A stretch of 64,000 bases of DNA, from assembly GCA_963598415.1 (NCBI GenBank), contig CAVBUH010000007.1, forward strand, positions 62,001-126,000, given 5' to 3'. The notes below the pieces were generated by a model. The model ran no database searches, had not been told where the DNA came from, and was given only the letters and a program-made list of their open reading frames with translations. Made by a program: the position numbers and the translations under genes. This document shows positions 62,419 through 64,000 of this stretch, piece by piece (within the stretch, counting starts at the first letter, position 1; each line of letters opens with the position of its first letter). The DNA comes from Colimorpha_A sp900556615. Lineage in GTDB: Bacteria; Bacillota; Clostridia; Oscillospirales; CAG-272.

Positions 62419-62574
62419 TTATTTATAAATCACGGGCACCTCTAAAATCTCACTGTCCCCAATCGGTTCGAGGTGTTTTCCGTCATTCGTCACAAAATCC
62501 TTGACAGCTGGATACGCTGTCTGCGGAATTTTTGTTTTGACTGATGAAAAAATCTCTTTGCCGTCTATGTACAT
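62419..62574 (-). CDS. Small 51-residue protein with its own consensus promoter
   Basis: The frame starts at ATG 62574 and ends at TAA 62421-62419, giving 51 aa (MYIDGKEIFSSV at the start, EILEVPVIYK at the end). AAGGG lies about 15 bases before the ATG, and a TTGAAA-17 bp-TATAAT promoter lies just upstream, so the short transcript would start close to the ATG. A decayed copy is coupled to aroB at 15201, and the middle of family 1 elements reads as a similar peptide (…FVKYDGK). No known family recognised. It may be a real peptide or the coding relic of a mobile unit. Confidence 0.6.
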   Translation of the reverse strand: MYIDGKEIFSSVKTKIPQTAYPAVKDFVTNDGKHLEPIGDSEILEVPVIYK

Positions 62575-62597
62575 TGAATTTTTGGAGATACCCTTAT

Positions 62598-62626
62598 ATT
62601 ATACAATAGGTCGGTGAATTTTTCAA
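62598..62626 (-). promoter_or_regulatory. Sigma-A promoter of the small 51-codon gene
   Basis: On the minus strand TTGAAA (62626-62621), a 17-bp spacer and TATAAT (62603-62598) lie 24 bp before the ATG. Confidence 0.72.
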
Positions 62627-62714
62627 TACTTATTTTTAAATTAGTCATAACCACTGGCTTTCGTAAAACCTTCTCCTGTGTCGGAGATTTCTATACAATG
62701 AAAGTGAACATTTT

Positions 62715-63539
62715 TTATAAATTTGTTCCTGCACGGCGATATTCGGAGGGCGTGATACCGGTTTCTCTCTTAAAAACAGTGGAAAAATAATTCATATCGG
62801 TAAATCCGATAGAAAGCCCGGCTTCTTTAACAGAGGTACCATTATCGAGCATTTCCATAGCTCTTCTAAGCTTCATCCTGAGGAAGAATTTGGAGGCTCC
62901 TACATCGGACAGGCCGTGGAAGATTTTCTTTAAATTGCTGGCGCTCATATTGCAGAGCGCCGCAAGCTCCTCCAGCGAAAGCATTTTATCAAGATTTTTT
63001 TTCATTACGCGAATAATATCAAGATATTGCCGTTCAGAGGAAGTAACTGTTTTTTGATTTGCAGAGGATCTGTCAATCAGAGAAAGAAGGAGTGATTCCA
63101 GCATTACTGCACCGAAGCTTCCTTCTTTTTCAAAACACTTGAAGTTGCCGTCAGTATAATAAGAAGCGGCAGAATTGAATTTTTTTGTGATAAGACCGAA
63201 CATTTCGACCTCATTGTCTTCGAGTTCCACACATTTGCTCTCAAATTGCTTCATTCCTTCTCCGCGCGCCGAAAATGAAATGATCTGAAGCCGCGTTTCC
63301 ACTCGGTCGACTCTTACGGTATGAAATTCCATCGGTTTATGAAAAAGCAGATTACCGTTTTTGAGTCGGTAAATACGTCCGTCTCCGGTGGCAATCATTT
63401 CTCCGCTTTTTACCAGAACGGCTTCCCAAAAATCATGAAATTCCCCAGGAAAATAGAATTGCTCTTTGTGAATATCATCGATTCCCGCAAAAATGCCGGT
63501 AATTTCTATAGGGCGGTGAAGCTTTTTTATTTCATACAT
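62715..63539 (-). CDS. AraC-family transcriptional regulator
   Basis: This 274-aa regulator has an N-terminal cupin-like sensor (FPGEFHDFWEAVLVKSGE, then FHKPMEFHTV) and two C-terminal HTH motifs (about 185-270: LEELAALCNMSASNLKKIF and AGLSIGFTDMNYFSTVFKRETG). It is divergent from the oxidoreductase gene at 63649 and probably controls it. Such pairs usually sense a sugar. AraC proteins of this layout are common in gut Clostridia. Confidence 0.92.
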   Translation of the reverse strand: MYEIKKLHRPIEITGIFAGIDDIHKEQFYFPGEFHDFWEAVLVKSGEMIATGDGRIYRLKNGNLLFHKPMEFHTVRVDRVETRLQIISFSARGEGMKQFESKCVELEDNEVEMFGLITKKFNSAASYYTDGNFKCFEKEGSFGAVMLESLLLSLIDRSSANQKTVTSSERQYLDIIRVMKKNLDKMLSLEELAALCNMSASNLKKIFHGLSDVGASKFFLRMKLRRAMEMLDNGTSVKEAGLSIGFTDMNYFSTVFKRETGITPSEYRRAGTNL

Positions 63540-63648
63540 AATCGCTGCCTGATTTCAAAGGTTTTGTGTCTTATTTTATATTTTCTTTGTTATTGGATTA
63601 TGATACAATAAAGATATCATATCATGTTGAACCGGAGGTTAATTTTTT

Positions 63649-64000
63649 ATGAATGTGAAATTAAAGCTTGGAATAATTGGATTGGGGGCAAGAGGCTCAA
63701 GCTTGCTTAAATACGTTGTTCTCCCAATGTGCGAGGATAATATAGAGCTTGTATCGCTCTGTGACGTATATGAGGACAGGGTAAATGCGGCGGCAGAAGA
63801 AGCGGAAAAGGTTCTCGGAAAGCGTCCCTTTGCTACAACCGACAGCGAAAAGGCTCTTACCACCGGAATTGATGCGGTTCTTATCTCTGCGGCATGGGAA
63901 TCGCATATTGATCTCGCCATATCGGCTATGAGAAAAGGAATTTATACAGGATTGGAAGTCGGAGGAGCTTACAGCGTTGAAGATTGCTTCCGTCTTGTCA
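63649..64000 (+). CDS. Gfo/Idh/MocA-family oxidoreductase, N-terminal part
   Basis: The gene runs off the right edge; 117 codons are visible. The NAD(P)-binding start (LGIIGLGARGSSLL) and the ALCDVYEDR-like segment (here SLCDVYEDR) fit sugar or inositol dehydrogenases of the Gfo/Idh/MocA family. The LEVGGAYSVEDC segment suggests the branch acting on glycosides or sugar acids, in which EVGG-type motifs are common. CCGGAGG precedes the ATG by 12 bases. It is divergent from AraC. Confidence 0.85.
   Translation, partial: MNVKLKLGIIGLGARGSSLLKYVVLPMCEDNIELVSLCDVYEDRVNAAAEEAEKVLGKRPFATTDSEKALTTGIDAVLISAAWESHIDLAISAMRKGIYTGLEVGGAYSVEDCFRLV

Overview
The window looks like the chromosome of an anaerobic, gut-type Clostridia bacterium (Bacillota). 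The signs are strong GGAGG-type ribosome sites, sigma-A promoters with 17-bp spacers, tRNA genes that encode CCA, a sporulation sigma-G remnant, a SpoIIQ-like M23 peptidase, and many lipoproteins and LacI regulators around glycoside hydrolases. Species cannot be named from the sequence. GC is moderate, about mid-40s percent by eye.

Layout. (1) 1-3250: one end of an integrative mobilizable element (mob fragment, tyrosine integrase, xis, divergent HTH regulator, SAM methyltransferase) abutting the 3' end of guaA, a known integration hotspot. (2) 3247-13000: guaA, a lipoprotein, rsmI, a trmN6-like gene with an in-frame stop near its N-terminus, an aminotransferase, a GNAT, and an operon of small two-helix membrane proteins led by a secreted ORF without a start codon. 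(3) 13000-24400: aromatic amino-acid cluster (pheA, aroB, aroC, an aroE-aroK fusion, aroA, tyrA, aroF), lacking only 3-dehydroquinate dehydratase. (4) 25200-35060: a minus-strand glycan locus (LacI, pectate-lyase-like beta-helix lipoprotein, orphan sugar-binding lipoprotein, two paralogous secreted proteins, GH2). (5) 35400-36240: tRNA-Glu, tRNA-Met and a truncated sigG. (6) 36300-51150: a plus-strand glycan locus (GH42-like lipoprotein, LacI, sugar-binding lipoprotein, SGNH esterase, GH38 alpha-mannosidase, D-lyxose isomerase, CBM9 protein, esterase, and three proteins sharing an unrecognised SG[YW]CAVG domain). (7) 52200-64000: M23 peptidase, a broken antiporter with its TetR regulator, an esterase/acyltransferase/zinc-ribbon operon, LCP protein, glyS, a tiny gene with a consensus promoter, AraC, and the start of a Gfo/Idh/MocA oxidoreductase.

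The most unusual feature is the repeat load. At least four families of small non-autonomous inverted-repeat elements fill the gaps between genes, and no transposase lies in the window. Family 1 (about 172 bp, ends GGCAATACCGC...) and family 2 (45 to about 161 bp, ends GGAATCGCTGAATAAATC) sit between 4-bp duplications that are usually TTAA and in one case TTAG. One family 1 copy splits the antiporter gene, and removing it with one TTAA restores the reading frame exactly. Copies are nested (1 inside 2, 4 inside 1). The middle of family 1 can be read in a frame that resembles a 51-codon ORF present elsewhere in the window, so these elements may derive from a small coding unit. Family 3 has 10-12 bp AT-rich duplications, and family 4 is rich in hairpins.
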